A DNA stretch of 15,988 nucleotides, taken from SIG575 sp964474295. GTDB taxonomy: Bacteria; Bacillota; Clostridia; Oscillospirales; Acutalibacteraceae. The notes beneath the pieces are model-generated. The model saw only the letters and a list, made by a program, of their open reading frames with translations. It searched no databases and was not told where the DNA came from. Shown piece by piece: positions 7,423 through 14,416 of the stretch (its first letter is position 1; each line of letters opens with the position of its first letter). The DNA lies in contig CAYYRN010000042.1 in the NCBI GenBank assembly GCA_964474295.1, positions 1 to 15,988 of the forward strand. The letters are read 5' to 3'. The position numbers and the translations under genes are program-made.

Positions 7423-7903
7423 TTCTGAAATCCTCCTTTAAAATTTTCCGCAACTGTTTCCTCGCACGGGATAGTTGTTGTTTTACGGCAGCATTTGTCA
7501 AGTCGGTGATTTTTGAAATTTGAGATATTGAAAAATTTTCATAATAGTATAACACTATTACCGTTCGGTATGGCTGTGAAAGGCTTTCAACCGCATCTCG
7601 CAGTGAAATCGATGTGGTTAAAAAATTTTCCGTGTTTTCAAAGTCGGAGTGTATTTCGTCCAAATAAATTATTTTTGAATTTTTGCGAACAAATTCAACC
7701 GCAGTGTTGTGAACTATTTTAAGCATCCACGGTTTGAAAGCCGAATTAATTTTCAGTGAATCGAGATTTTTATAAGCACGGTAAATTGATTCGCTAATTA
7801 TTTCCGAGGCATCGGCATCATTCTTGACAACGGAAAAAGCAAGGGAGTACATCGCCTTTTCGCATCCTTTTATTTGCTCGCAAAATTCTTCCTTGGCGGT
7901 CAA
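7415..7903 (-). CDS. sigV: ECF-type (SigV-like) RNA polymerase sigma factor
   Basis: An ECF sigma factor of about 162 residues with region 2 at about 15-80 ('MYSLAFSVVKNDADASEIIS', then 'PWMLKIVHNTAVEFVRKN') and region 4 at about 105-158 ('YRTVIVLYYYENFSISQISK', then 'AVKQQLSRARKQLRKIL'). It would direct RNA polymerase to a TGAAAC/CGTC-type promoter once released by the RsiV-like partner encoded directly downstream. Start choice: the frame opens with GTG at 7909, but AAGGAGG (7917-7911) ends only one base before it. TTG at 7903 lies 7 bases past the SD and is preferred, two codons shorter. With TTG, the gene begins 2 bases after the SGNH stop (7908-7906). Assignment to the SigV lineage rests mostly on its RsiV-like neighbour. 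Confidence 0.88.
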   Translation of the reverse strand: MTAKEEFCEQIKGCEKAMYSLAFSVVKNDADASEIISESIYRAYKNLDSLKINSAFKPWMLKIVHNTAVEFVRKNSKIIYLDEIHSDFENTENFLTTSISLRDAVESLSQPYRTVIVLYYYENFSISQISKITDLTNAAVKQQLSRARKQLRKILKEDFRNG

Positions 7904-7905
7904 AA

Positions 7906-8784
7906 TCACCCCTCCTTAATATATTTGGCTGTTTCAGCCTGAATCCATTCACCCCATTCGGCATAATATTTTGCGTAAAGATGTACGCTGTCGGAGGATT
8001 TGTCGGCAGGGAGGTTTCCCTCGGCATCGTCAAACCATGTGTTGGCATCAATATAAAATACCGTTTTGTTATCCGCAAGCTTTGAGAGCTTTTCGTTAAG
8101 CCTGTTGATTGCGGTGTTATTTATAACCTTGTCGCTCTCCGAACGGCTTTTGCCGACGTGGAGATTGGCTTCTATAAATATTTTCGCATCGGGTTGGTTC
8201 TTTTTAATCAATTCGATAATGCTGCTGTATTTGTCCACGATTGCCTGAGGATTATATCCGACCTCATTAATGCCCAGCATTATGTAAACTTTTTTGTATT
8301 TTTTTACCGAAAGCAAGTCCGTAAGAGAAATTTTCCCCACTCCCTTGACGGAATTTGTTTGATTGAGAGCATTAAAAACACTCATACCTACGCTGCAAAA
8401 GAAATCGGCATCCTTTAATTTTGAATATTCCATCAAGCCGACGGTTCTCGAATCGCCTATAAACAGAGAATCACTCATAGAAATATTTTGAACCTTAAAG
8501 GTACGTTTTTCTGTCTTTTTTTCTGTTCTTTTTTCCGTTTTCTTTTCTTCTTTTTTTCGTGATGTACTTTCCGAAACGCTTTCCTCTTTTTCTGTTTTTT
8601 CGGATGTTTCGTCTTTTGTCACATCGGATTTGCCGCCTGCTGCGGATTCGTTTTCAGTCACGGTTGCTTTAACACTTTCCGTTACGTTTTCGTTATTGTG
8701 CGATTTGGAAACAGATGCGAAAACAAAAGCAGCCACAATCGCAGCACATAAAAAAATCAAAGTTATAACGTTACTCTTTTTCAT
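7906..8784 (-). CDS. Membrane-anchored SGNH/GDSL-family hydrolase or O-acetyltransferase
   Basis: A 292-residue protein. An N-terminal membrane anchor (about 6-24) leads into a long Ser/Glu/Lys/Thr-rich linker (about 28-96) that ends in repeated TEKR/TEKK units. An extracytoplasmic SGNH domain follows (about 100-290). The catalytic blocks are visible: GDS with nucleophile Ser112 (110-112, 'FIGDSRTVG'), Gly and Asn of block III in 'GINE' (171-174), and DSVH with Asp265 and His268 as the rest of the triad. Next to an MBOAT gene, such proteins usually complete transfer of acetyl groups to, or remove them from, a wall or surface polysaccharide. ATG at 8784 has AGGAGA 8 bases upstream, and the gene begins 19 bases after the MBOAT stop. 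Whether it acetylates peptidoglycan, as PatB does, is inference. Confidence 0.85.
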   Translation of the reverse strand: MKKSNVITLIFLCAAIVAAFVFASVSKSHNNENVTESVKATVTENESAAGGKSDVTKDETSEKTEKEESVSESTSRKKEEKKTEKRTEKKTEKRTFKVQNISMSDSLFIGDSRTVGLMEYSKLKDADFFCSVGMSVFNALNQTNSVKGVGKISLTDLLSVKKYKKVYIMLGINEVGYNPQAIVDKYSSIIELIKKNQPDAKIFIEANLHVGKSRSESDKVINNTAINRLNEKLSKLADNKTVFYIDANTWFDDAEGNLPADKSSDSVHLYAKYYAEWGEWIQAETAKYIKEG

Positions 8785-8803
8785 TTTTCTTTTCTCCTGT
8801 CAA

Positions 8804-10198
8804 TTAAAATCTGAAATATAAAAACGGGTCGTCAAAGCCCTTGTACATACAGTAAATTCCCGCTGCCAAAATAACGGCAAGCATAATGATAATCACAACC
8901 GGTTGCTTGATTTTTTTAAGCAAGTTATAGGGCAGCTTTGTCGAAAGCAATCCGCCCGCCAAGAAGAAAGGATAATATTCTTTCAGATATTTCAGATAGT
9001 CATATCTGAAATCCGACCACACACCCTGCCCGAAGAACGGGAAAAGTCGTGACCAAAGCGTTGCAAGACTGCTCATATCACTTACGGCAAAAACCGTCCA
9101 ACTCAACGGTATGAGCAAAATCATATAACAATGCCCCAAAATCGGATGTCGATTTAAGTATTTTCCCGTGAAAAATTTTTCAATCAGCAATATCACAAAA
9201 AGAGTAATTCCCCAAAGAATAAAGTTGTATCCGGCACCGTGCCATATTCCGGTAAGCAGCCAAACAACAAACAGATTTCTGACGGTTTTCAAAACACCTT
9301 TTCTGTTTCCGCCGAGTGGGATGTAGACATAATCCTTAAACCATGAACCGAGCGTCATATGCCATCTTCGCCAAAACTCCGTCATAGTAAGGCTTGTATA
9401 AGGATGATCGAAATTTTGGGGCAGCTTGAAGCCGAGCATTTTTCCCAAGCCTATCGCCATCAACGAATATCCGAAAAAATCAAAATAAATTTGGAACGAG
9501 TAAGCAATTACAGCCATCCAGGCAAGCGGTGTGGAAATGCTTTCAAATCCGATTGTTTGCACCTGTGACCAAAGCTTTCCGATAGGGTTTGCAAGCAGAA
9601 CTTTAAGACCTAACCCGAAAATGAAAATTTCGATTCCGCTAAAAGCATTTTTCGCCGTAACTTTTCTGCTTTGAAGTTCCGACTGAACCTGATTATATGT
9701 TACGATAGGACCCGCTATCAATTGCTCGAACATCGAAATGTAAACGGCATATCTCAGCAGACTTTTTTCGGCTTCGGTTTTTCCCATATAAACATCCGCA
9801 ATGTAGGAAATGCCCTGAAATGTGTAGAACGATATTCCTATCGGCAAAAGTATTTCCGCCGTAAAATTAAGATTCGGAAAGACTTTCACGGCTTCTCCGA
9901 TTGCAAAATTCGCATACTTGAATATGCAAAGGTTTATAAGGTGAAACAGTATTCCCGCAATCAAAAACGCCTTTTTGTGCGATGAATATTTTTCAATTCC
10001 GAGACCTACGGCAAAATCCACAATTATACTTATTACAAAAAGTGCAAAGTGTTCCGGTGCGTTTACCGTTCCTATAAAATAGAATGTAAGGCTTCCCAAA
10101 AGCAGAACGCCGTTTTTAAATTTATCGGGCAAAAGATAATAGCATATAAAAAATATAGGCATAAATATTAAGATGAACTGTAAGCTGCTGAAAACCAA
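8804..10198 (-). CDS. MBOAT family membrane-bound O-acyltransferase (AlgI/PatA/DltB-like)
   Basis: A 464-residue polytopic membrane protein of the MBOAT family that moves acyl groups across the membrane for O-acylation of extracytoplasmic glycans. It begins with the AlgI-type N-terminus ('MVFSSLQFILIF'). The MBOAT core has 'EFWRRWHMTLGSWFKDYVYI' with His280, then 'PLGGNRKG' and 'WLLTGIWHGAGYNFILWG' with the invariant catalytic His320. TTG at 10198 is the start, supported by GGGAGG (10212-10207) 8 bases upstream and by agreement with the family N-terminus. It is the first gene of the operon MBOAT-SGNH-sigma-antisigma. The SGNH partner indicates O-acetylation, unlike DltB, which works with DltA/C/D on lipoteichoic acid; no dltA, dltC or dltD is nearby. 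The accepting polymer is unknown; peptidoglycan or another surface glycan is inferred from the SigV/RsiV-like neighbours. Confidence 0.92.
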   Translation of the reverse strand: MVFSSLQFILIFMPIFFICYYLLPDKFKNGVLLLGSLTFYFIGTVNAPEHFALFVISIIVDFAVGLGIEKYSSHKKAFLIAGILFHLINLCIFKYANFAIGEAVKVFPNLNFTAEILLPIGISFYTFQGISYIADVYMGKTEAEKSLLRYAVYISMFEQLIAGPIVTYNQVQSELQSRKVTAKNAFSGIEIFIFGLGLKVLLANPIGKLWSQVQTIGFESISTPLAWMAVIAYSFQIYFDFFGYSLMAIGLGKMLGFKLPQNFDHPYTSLTMTEFWRRWHMTLGSWFKDYVYIPLGGNRKGVLKTVRNLFVVWLLTGIWHGAGYNFILWGITLFVILLIEKFFTGKYLNRHPILGHCYMILLIPLSWTVFAVSDMSSLATLWSRLFPFFGQGVWSDFRYDYLKYLKEYYPFFLAGGLLSTKLPYNLLKKIKQPVVIIIMLAVILAAGIYCMYKGFDDPFLYFRF

Positions 10199-10235
10199 GG
10201 TGTGTGCCTCCCGAAATGTGTGCTTTTATAATATA

Positions 10236-10262
10236 GACGGATATGTGCGGAGAAAGGTGACA
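10236..10262 (-). promoter_or_regulatory. Candidate ECF-type promoter of the MBOAT-SGNH-sigma operon
   Basis: On the minus strand TGTCAC (10262-10257), followed directly by CTTT, lies 17 bases upstream of CGTC (10239-10236). This resembles the TGAAAC..TTT / CGTC pattern of Bacillus ECF factors such as SigV and SigW. The predicted start is near 10228, with the SD at 10212-10207. A sigma-A reading (TTGTCA with TATATT at 10235-10230) would need a 22-base spacer and fits poorly. The site suggests that the operon-encoded sigma factor activates its own operon. This is a sequence match, not proof. Confidence 0.5.
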
Positions 10263-10284
10263 AAAAAACAGAAATTTCGCAAAA

Positions 10285-11181
10285 CTATTTTTTATCCGTG
10301 TTAAGTGCCAAAAGGATAATCGAAAAAAGTATACATCCTATTGAAAAGAAAGCCGCCGTCGAAGGACGTTCATTGAAAAACACAAAGCCGACAATTGTTG
10401 CGGCAACAGGCTCGACGGATGCCATAATCGATGCCTTTGACGGCGAGAGCTTTGTAAGAGCGTAGGTGTAAAAAATATAGGGTAACACGGTGCAAAGAAG
10501 CGTAAACAACACATAATACGCAAAATTTTCTTTACTCGAAAGTAAAGAAACGGAAACCGTTTTCCAATCGGTTGACGGAATCAAAAAAATCAGTGCCGTG
10601 AGGAATGTGTAAAAAATTATCGTCAGAGAATTATATCCTCTGTTGAGCGCAGCTCTCGAAAAAACGGAGTAAAGGGCGTATCCGAGCCCTGCCCCCAAGC
10701 CTATAAGCAAGCCTTCCTTTGAAATTAAAGCATCCGTTCCGATAACGCCGCTCGTTAACGTACAGCCGAGCAGAGCGAGCAGCAATGCGCTTATTTTCGG
10801 AACGGTTATTTTTTCTTTGAAAACGATTGCCGAAATAATCATCACCATTGCGGGTGCTGTGTAAAGCAAAACGGCTGCAACGGAAAGCGATGTTAAACTC
10901 ATACATTTGAAGTAGCAATAATTGAAAAAAATTATGCTGCAAACTCCCGCACCGATAAAGCACCAGATGTCACGCAGCTTTATTTTTAACAAATCTCTTT
11001 TAAAAATAAGTAAAATCAAAAACAAAACCGCAACGGTTAAAGCCGTTCTTGCCGAAACAATCTGCATTGAGGAGAGGGCAGGTGTAAATTTTCTTATGAA
11101 AATTCCCGTGCAGCCCCAAAGTATTCCCGCCAAAGTTACACAGACCGTACCGATAAAATTTTCAAAGCCTTTACTCTTCAT
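10285..11181 (-). CDS. EamA/DMT-superfamily transporter
   Basis: A 298-residue integral membrane protein with about ten hydrophobic segments in two EamA repeats. The first starts at 'TVCVTLAGILWGCTGIFIRK' and the second at 'GLLIGLGAGLGYALYSVFSR', each with the Gly/Pro pattern of drug/metabolite exporters. The motif 'LTKLSPSKASIMASVEPVAA' near the C-terminus is typical. Substrates of this family range from amino acids to toxic metabolites and cannot be told here. ATG at 11181 is preferred: AGGAA (11192-11188) lies 6 bases upstream. An upstream in-frame TTG at 11202 would add seven residues spanning the SD. A strong sigma-A promoter precedes it. No terminator is obvious between its stop and the MBOAT gene 86 bases on, so some read-through into that operon is possible. 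Confidence 0.9.
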   Translation of the reverse strand: MKSKGFENFIGTVCVTLAGILWGCTGIFIRKFTPALSSMQIVSARTALTVAVLFLILLIFKRDLLKIKLRDIWCFIGAGVCSIIFFNYCYFKCMSLTSLSVAAVLLYTAPAMVMIISAIVFKEKITVPKISALLLALLGCTLTSGVIGTDALISKEGLLIGLGAGLGYALYSVFSRAALNRGYNSLTIIFYTFLTALIFLIPSTDWKTVSVSLLSSKENFAYYVLFTLLCTVLPYIFYTYALTKLSPSKASIMASVEPVAATIVGFVFFNERPSTAAFFSIGCILFSIILLALNTDKK

Positions 11182-11217
11182 TGTGCGTTCCTGTCCTTTC
11201 AAAATTCGTGCTTATAA

Positions 11218-11246
11218 ATAATACCACCGAGCCTTGTGAGTGTCAA
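11218..11246 (-). promoter_or_regulatory. Sigma-A promoter for the EamA transporter gene
   Basis: On the minus strand a consensus -35 TTGACA (11246-11241) and a -10 TATTAT (11223-11218) are 17 bases apart. The predicted start is near 11211, about 30 bases before the ATG at 11181. Confidence 0.75.
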
Positions 11247-11332
11247 TGTCAGTTTTAACAAAATGGAGGTAAATTAAGTGAAATGTTTCAAATAAATTTC
11301 CATAATTTCAAATATTTACTGCATTATTATCA

Positions 11333-11361
11333 TTGACGAAAACGCTGTTTTATTTTATAAT
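11333..11361 (+). promoter_or_regulatory. Sigma-A promoter for lon-ysxC-lysA
   Basis: TTGACG (11333-11338) and a perfect TATAAT (11356-11361) are separated by 17 bases, predicting a start near 11368. The region just upstream (11281-11332) is AT-rich and contains phased TTTC motifs. I see no CIRCE or CtsR heptad repeat, so heat-shock control by those regulators is not supported. Confidence 0.85.
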
Positions 11362-11393
11362 ATTCAGCATAGCGGATTGAAAGGTTTGAGTTT

Positions 11394-13814
11394 TTGGATA
11401 TGGATAATTTTATATTTGATGTTATGCCCGTTGTGGCACTCAGGGGACTTGTGATATTCCCCGAAGAAAAGCTTCATTTTGAAGTCGGCAGAAAGAAATC
11501 GATAGCTGCCCTTAAAGCGGCAATGGCAAACGGCAGAGAAGTGTTTCTCGTTGCACAAAAAAGTGTCAGCATTGATGAGCCGATGCCCGATGACCTTTAC
11601 AAAATAGGCGTTGTGGCTTCGGTTCAGCAGGTAACGAAAATCCCTAACAGCGAAAACGTTCGTGTTACGGTAAACGGTATGTACAGAGCCGAAATTGCCG
11701 AAATGATTTCGGTAAAACCTTATCTTGAAGCCTCCGTCCGACTTACACGAAGCCATAAAATAAAGGAAGAAGACAAAGATTACGTCAGTGCTTTGACAAG
11801 ACAGCTTAAAGATATTTTCGAGGAATACGCACAGGCGGCTCCACGGTTGGCACCCGATGTTCTTCTCGGCGTAATCGATGAAAAAAATCCCGGAAAGCTT
11901 GCTGATTATATCGCAGGCAATATAATGCTCGAATACGAACAGCGGTACGACATTTTAAAAGAGCTTGACATACCCAACAGACTTCTTAAATGCTGTACTA
12001 TGCTCAAAAACGAAATCGAGCTGTTTTCCATAGAGGAAAAAATACAGTCTGTGGTTCAGGAAAGAATCGACAAAAGCCAAAAAGAGTATTATTTAAGAGA
12101 ACAGATGAAAGCGATTTCGGAGGAACTCGGTGAAGGCAAGACAGTCGAGGACGAAATTCTTTCATTCAGAGATAAAATAAAGGCAATCGGGCTTGAAGAA
12201 GCATATGAAGAAAAGCTCCTTGATGAGTGCGGACGTCTTGAAAAGATGTCGCCCACCTCACCCGAAGCCACGGTTTCACGTTCTTATCTTATGACGGTTT
12301 TGAATATGCCGTGGAACGTTAAAACGCAAGACAAGCTTGATTTGAAAAACGCACGCAAAGTTCTTGACAAAGACCATTTCGGTTTGGAAAAGGTTAAAAC
12401 AAGAATTATCGAAATGCTTGCGGTAAGAAAGCTCAACCCCGATATCAACGGTCAGATAATCTGTCTTGTCGGGCCTCCCGGTGTCGGAAAGACTTCAATT
12501 GCACGTTCCATTGCCGAAGCAATGGGCAGAAAATATGTAAGAATATCGCTCGGCGGTGTTCACGACGAGGCGGAAATACGAGGTCACAGAAAAACCTATA
12601 TAGGCTCTATGCCGGGCAGAATTATGTCCGCAATGGAGCAGGCAAAGTCATCAAATCCCCTTATGCTGCTTGACGAAATCGACAAGCTCGGCTCGGACTA
12701 CAAGGGAGATCCGTCCTCGGCATTGCTTGAAGTTCTTGATGCGGAACAGAATTTTGCGTTTTGCGACCACTACCTTGAGGTTCCGTTTGATTTGAGCAAG
12801 GTACTGTTCATAACAACGGCAAACGATAAATATTCAATCCCCTCCCCCTTGCTTGACAGAATGGAAGTAATTGAGCTGGGCAGCTATACCCACGAAGAAA
12901 AATTTAATATAGCCAAAAAACATCTTCTGCCAAAGCAGAGAAAAATGCACGGTATTCCCGCAAATATGCTCAGAATTACCGACAACGCCCTGCACGAAAT
13001 GATAGACGGCTACACAAGGGAAGCCGGCGTGCGTTTGCTTGAAAAACAAATTGCCGCAGTTTGCAGAAAAACGGCATTTAAGCTTGATGAGGATAAAAAA
13101 AGAGTTACCGTCAAGCCCTCTGACCTTGAAGAAATGCTCGGTTCGAGAAAATATAAAAACGAAAAAATTTCAGGCACAGACGAAATCGGCATTGTCAACG
13201 GACTTGCTTGGACGAGCGTGGGCGGCGAAATGCTTCAGGCGGAGGTTGCCGTGCTTGAGGGCAAGGGCGAGGTCAAGCTTACAGGTTCGCTCGGTGACGT
13301 TATGAAAGAATCGGCATCGGCGGCAATAAGCTTTGTGCGTTCGATTGCCTCGGAATACGACATTGACGAAAGCTTTTACAAAACAAAAGATATTCACATT
13401 CATTTCCCGTCGGGAGCCGTACCGAAAGACGGTCCCTCCGCAGGTGTTACAATTGCGACAGCTTTGCTTTCCGCATTGACGGACACACCCGTAAAGGGCG
13501 ACGTTGCGATGACGGGCGAAATTTCGCTGAGAGGCAGAGTTCTTCCGATAGGCGGTTTGAGGGAAAAAACCATGGCTGCATACCGTCACGGAATTAAAAC
13601 CGTAATCATCCCCGAAGAAAACAAATCGGATCTCGATGAGGTCGAAGATGTTGTAAAAGAAAACATCCGCTTTGTGTTTGCGGAAAATCTTGAAATGGTT
13701 TTTGAAAACGCTTTGTCGAAAAAAGAGTCCGCACCGAACAGCGTAAAAAAAGAGATAAAAAGAAAGCTTGTAAGAGATGCGGATGTAACGCAAAGGAGGA
13801 TAAGCAATGCTTAA
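11394..13814 (+). CDS. lon: ATP-dependent protease Lon
   Basis: An 806-residue cytoplasmic AAA+ serine protease that unfolds and degrades misfolded or regulatory proteins. Counting from the TTG start, the N-terminal LON substrate-binding domain covers about 8-200 ('MPVVALRGLVIFP'). The AAA+ module has Walker A GPPGVGKT (360-367) and Walker B LLDEID (425-430). The protease domain has the Ser/Lys dyad Ser682 ('DGPSAGV') and Lys725 ('GGLREKTMAA'). Length is normal and nothing is missing. Start choice is uncertain: TTG at 11394 has AAAGGT (11380-11385) 8 bases upstream, while ATG at 11400, two codons later, would sit 14 bases from it. The gene overlaps ysxC by 8 bases; the lon-ysxC order matches B. 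subtilis. Confidence 0.97.
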   Translation: MDMDNFIFDVMPVVALRGLVIFPEEKLHFEVGRKKSIAALKAAMANGREVFLVAQKSVSIDEPMPDDLYKIGVVASVQQVTKIPNSENVRVTVNGMYRAEIAEMISVKPYLEASVRLTRSHKIKEEDKDYVSALTRQLKDIFEEYAQAAPRLAPDVLLGVIDEKNPGKLADYIAGNIMLEYEQRYDILKELDIPNRLLKCCTMLKNEIELFSIEEKIQSVVQERIDKSQKEYYLREQMKAISEELGEGKTVEDEILSFRDKIKAIGLEEAYEEKLLDECGRLEKMSPTSPEATVSRSYLMTVLNMPWNVKTQDKLDLKNARKVLDKDHFGLEKVKTRIIEMLAVRKLNPDINGQIICLVGPPGVGKTSIARSIAEAMGRKYVRISLGGVHDEAEIRGHRKTYIGSMPGRIMSAMEQAKSSNPLMLLDEIDKLGSDYKGDPSSALLEVLDAEQNFAFCDHYLEVPFDLSKVLFITTANDKYSIPSPLLDRMEVIELGSYTHEEKFNIAKKHLLPKQRKMHGIPANMLRITDNALHEMIDGYTREAGVRLLEKQIAAVCRKTAFKLDEDKKRVTVKPSDLEEMLGSRKYKNEKISGTDEIGIVNGLAWTSVGGEMLQAEVAVLEGKGEVKLTGSLGDVMKESASAAISFVRSIASEYDIDESFYKTKDIHIHFPSGAVPKDGPSAGVTIATALLSALTDTPVKGDVAMTGEISLRGRVLPIGGLREKTMAAYRHGIKTVIIPEENKSDLDEVEDVVKENIRFVFAENLEMVFENALSKKESAPNSVKKEIKRKLVRDADVTQRRISNA

Positions 13815-14391
13815 ATTTGAAAAATCGGATTACGAAGCCTCTTACGGCACATTCGAACAGCTTCCGCCATCGAGCAAAGCGGAAATCGCTTTTGCGGGAC
13901 GCTCGAATGTGGGAAAATCTTCACTGCTCAACAAAATCCTTAACAGAAAAGGGCTGGCACGGGTAAGCTCCGTGCCGGGAAAAACGGTTACGATAAACTT
14001 CTACACCGTGGATAACATTTATTTTACCGATTTGCCGGGTTACGGATACGCCAAGGTATCCGACAGCGAAAAAAAACGCTGGGCAGATCTTATGGAGGGG
14101 TATTTCGCTTCGGGAAGAAACATTAAGCTTGTGGTTGTGCTTACCGATATGAGAAGAAGCATCACCGCAGATGATGTCGATATGATAAAATATCTTGCCC
14201 ACAATAATTACCGTTTTGCGGTTGTTATGACAAAAAGCGACAAGCTCAACAAAACCGAATACGCAAAAAGAATTGCGGAAATTAAAGATGAGCTTGACGG
14301 CTTTAATCCCGTTGCAGTTATACCGTTCTCATCACTCAACGGCGATGGCAGAGATGAGCTTAGAAAAGTAATAAACGATTTCGTTGACTGA
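13807..14391 (+). CDS. ysxC: Ribosome biogenesis GTP-binding protein YsxC/EngB
   Basis: A 194-residue TrmE-Era-EngA-like GTPase needed for late assembly of the 50S subunit in B. subtilis. All G motifs are present: G1 GRSNVGKS (31-38), G2 Thr60, G3 DLPG (75-78), G4 TKSD (142-145) and G5 SSL (175-177). Length is typical. ATG at 13807 follows AAGGAGGA (13793-13800) by 6 bases and lies inside the end of lon with an 8-base overlap, so expression is coupled to the protease. Confidence 0.96.
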   Translation: MLKFEKSDYEASYGTFEQLPPSSKAEIAFAGRSNVGKSSLLNKILNRKGLARVSSVPGKTVTINFYTVDNIYFTDLPGYGYAKVSDSEKKRWADLMEGYFASGRNIKLVVVLTDMRRSITADDVDMIKYLAHNNYRFAVVMTKSDKLNKTEYAKRIAEIKDELDGFNPVAVIPFSSLNGDGRDELRKVINDFVD

Positions 14392-14416
14392 TAATCGTTA
14401 TGAAAGGAAGATTAAA

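Noticed and set aside
8804..10198. DltB of a D-alanylation operon
   Set aside because: No dltA, dltC or dltD neighbours, and the partner is a triad-bearing SGNH protein, which fits an O-acetylation pair better.
10256..10284. T-rich stretch after the transporter gene as a Rho-independent terminator
   Set aside because: No stable stem with a loop precedes the T run; GAAATTTC is a palindrome without loop space.
11203..11393. CIRCE or CtsR operator upstream of lon
   Set aside because: No TTAGCACTC inverted repeat or tandem GGTCAAA heptads are present.
13170..13793. A 207-codon minus-strand frame inside lon
   Set aside because: It is antisense to a fully conserved lon sequence with no SD or family resemblance; it is a shadow frame.
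14384..14416. Longer lysA N-terminus starting at 14384
   Set aside because: It overlaps ysxC, has no SD, and the encoded residues do not resemble the family; ATG 14417 has a well-placed SD.
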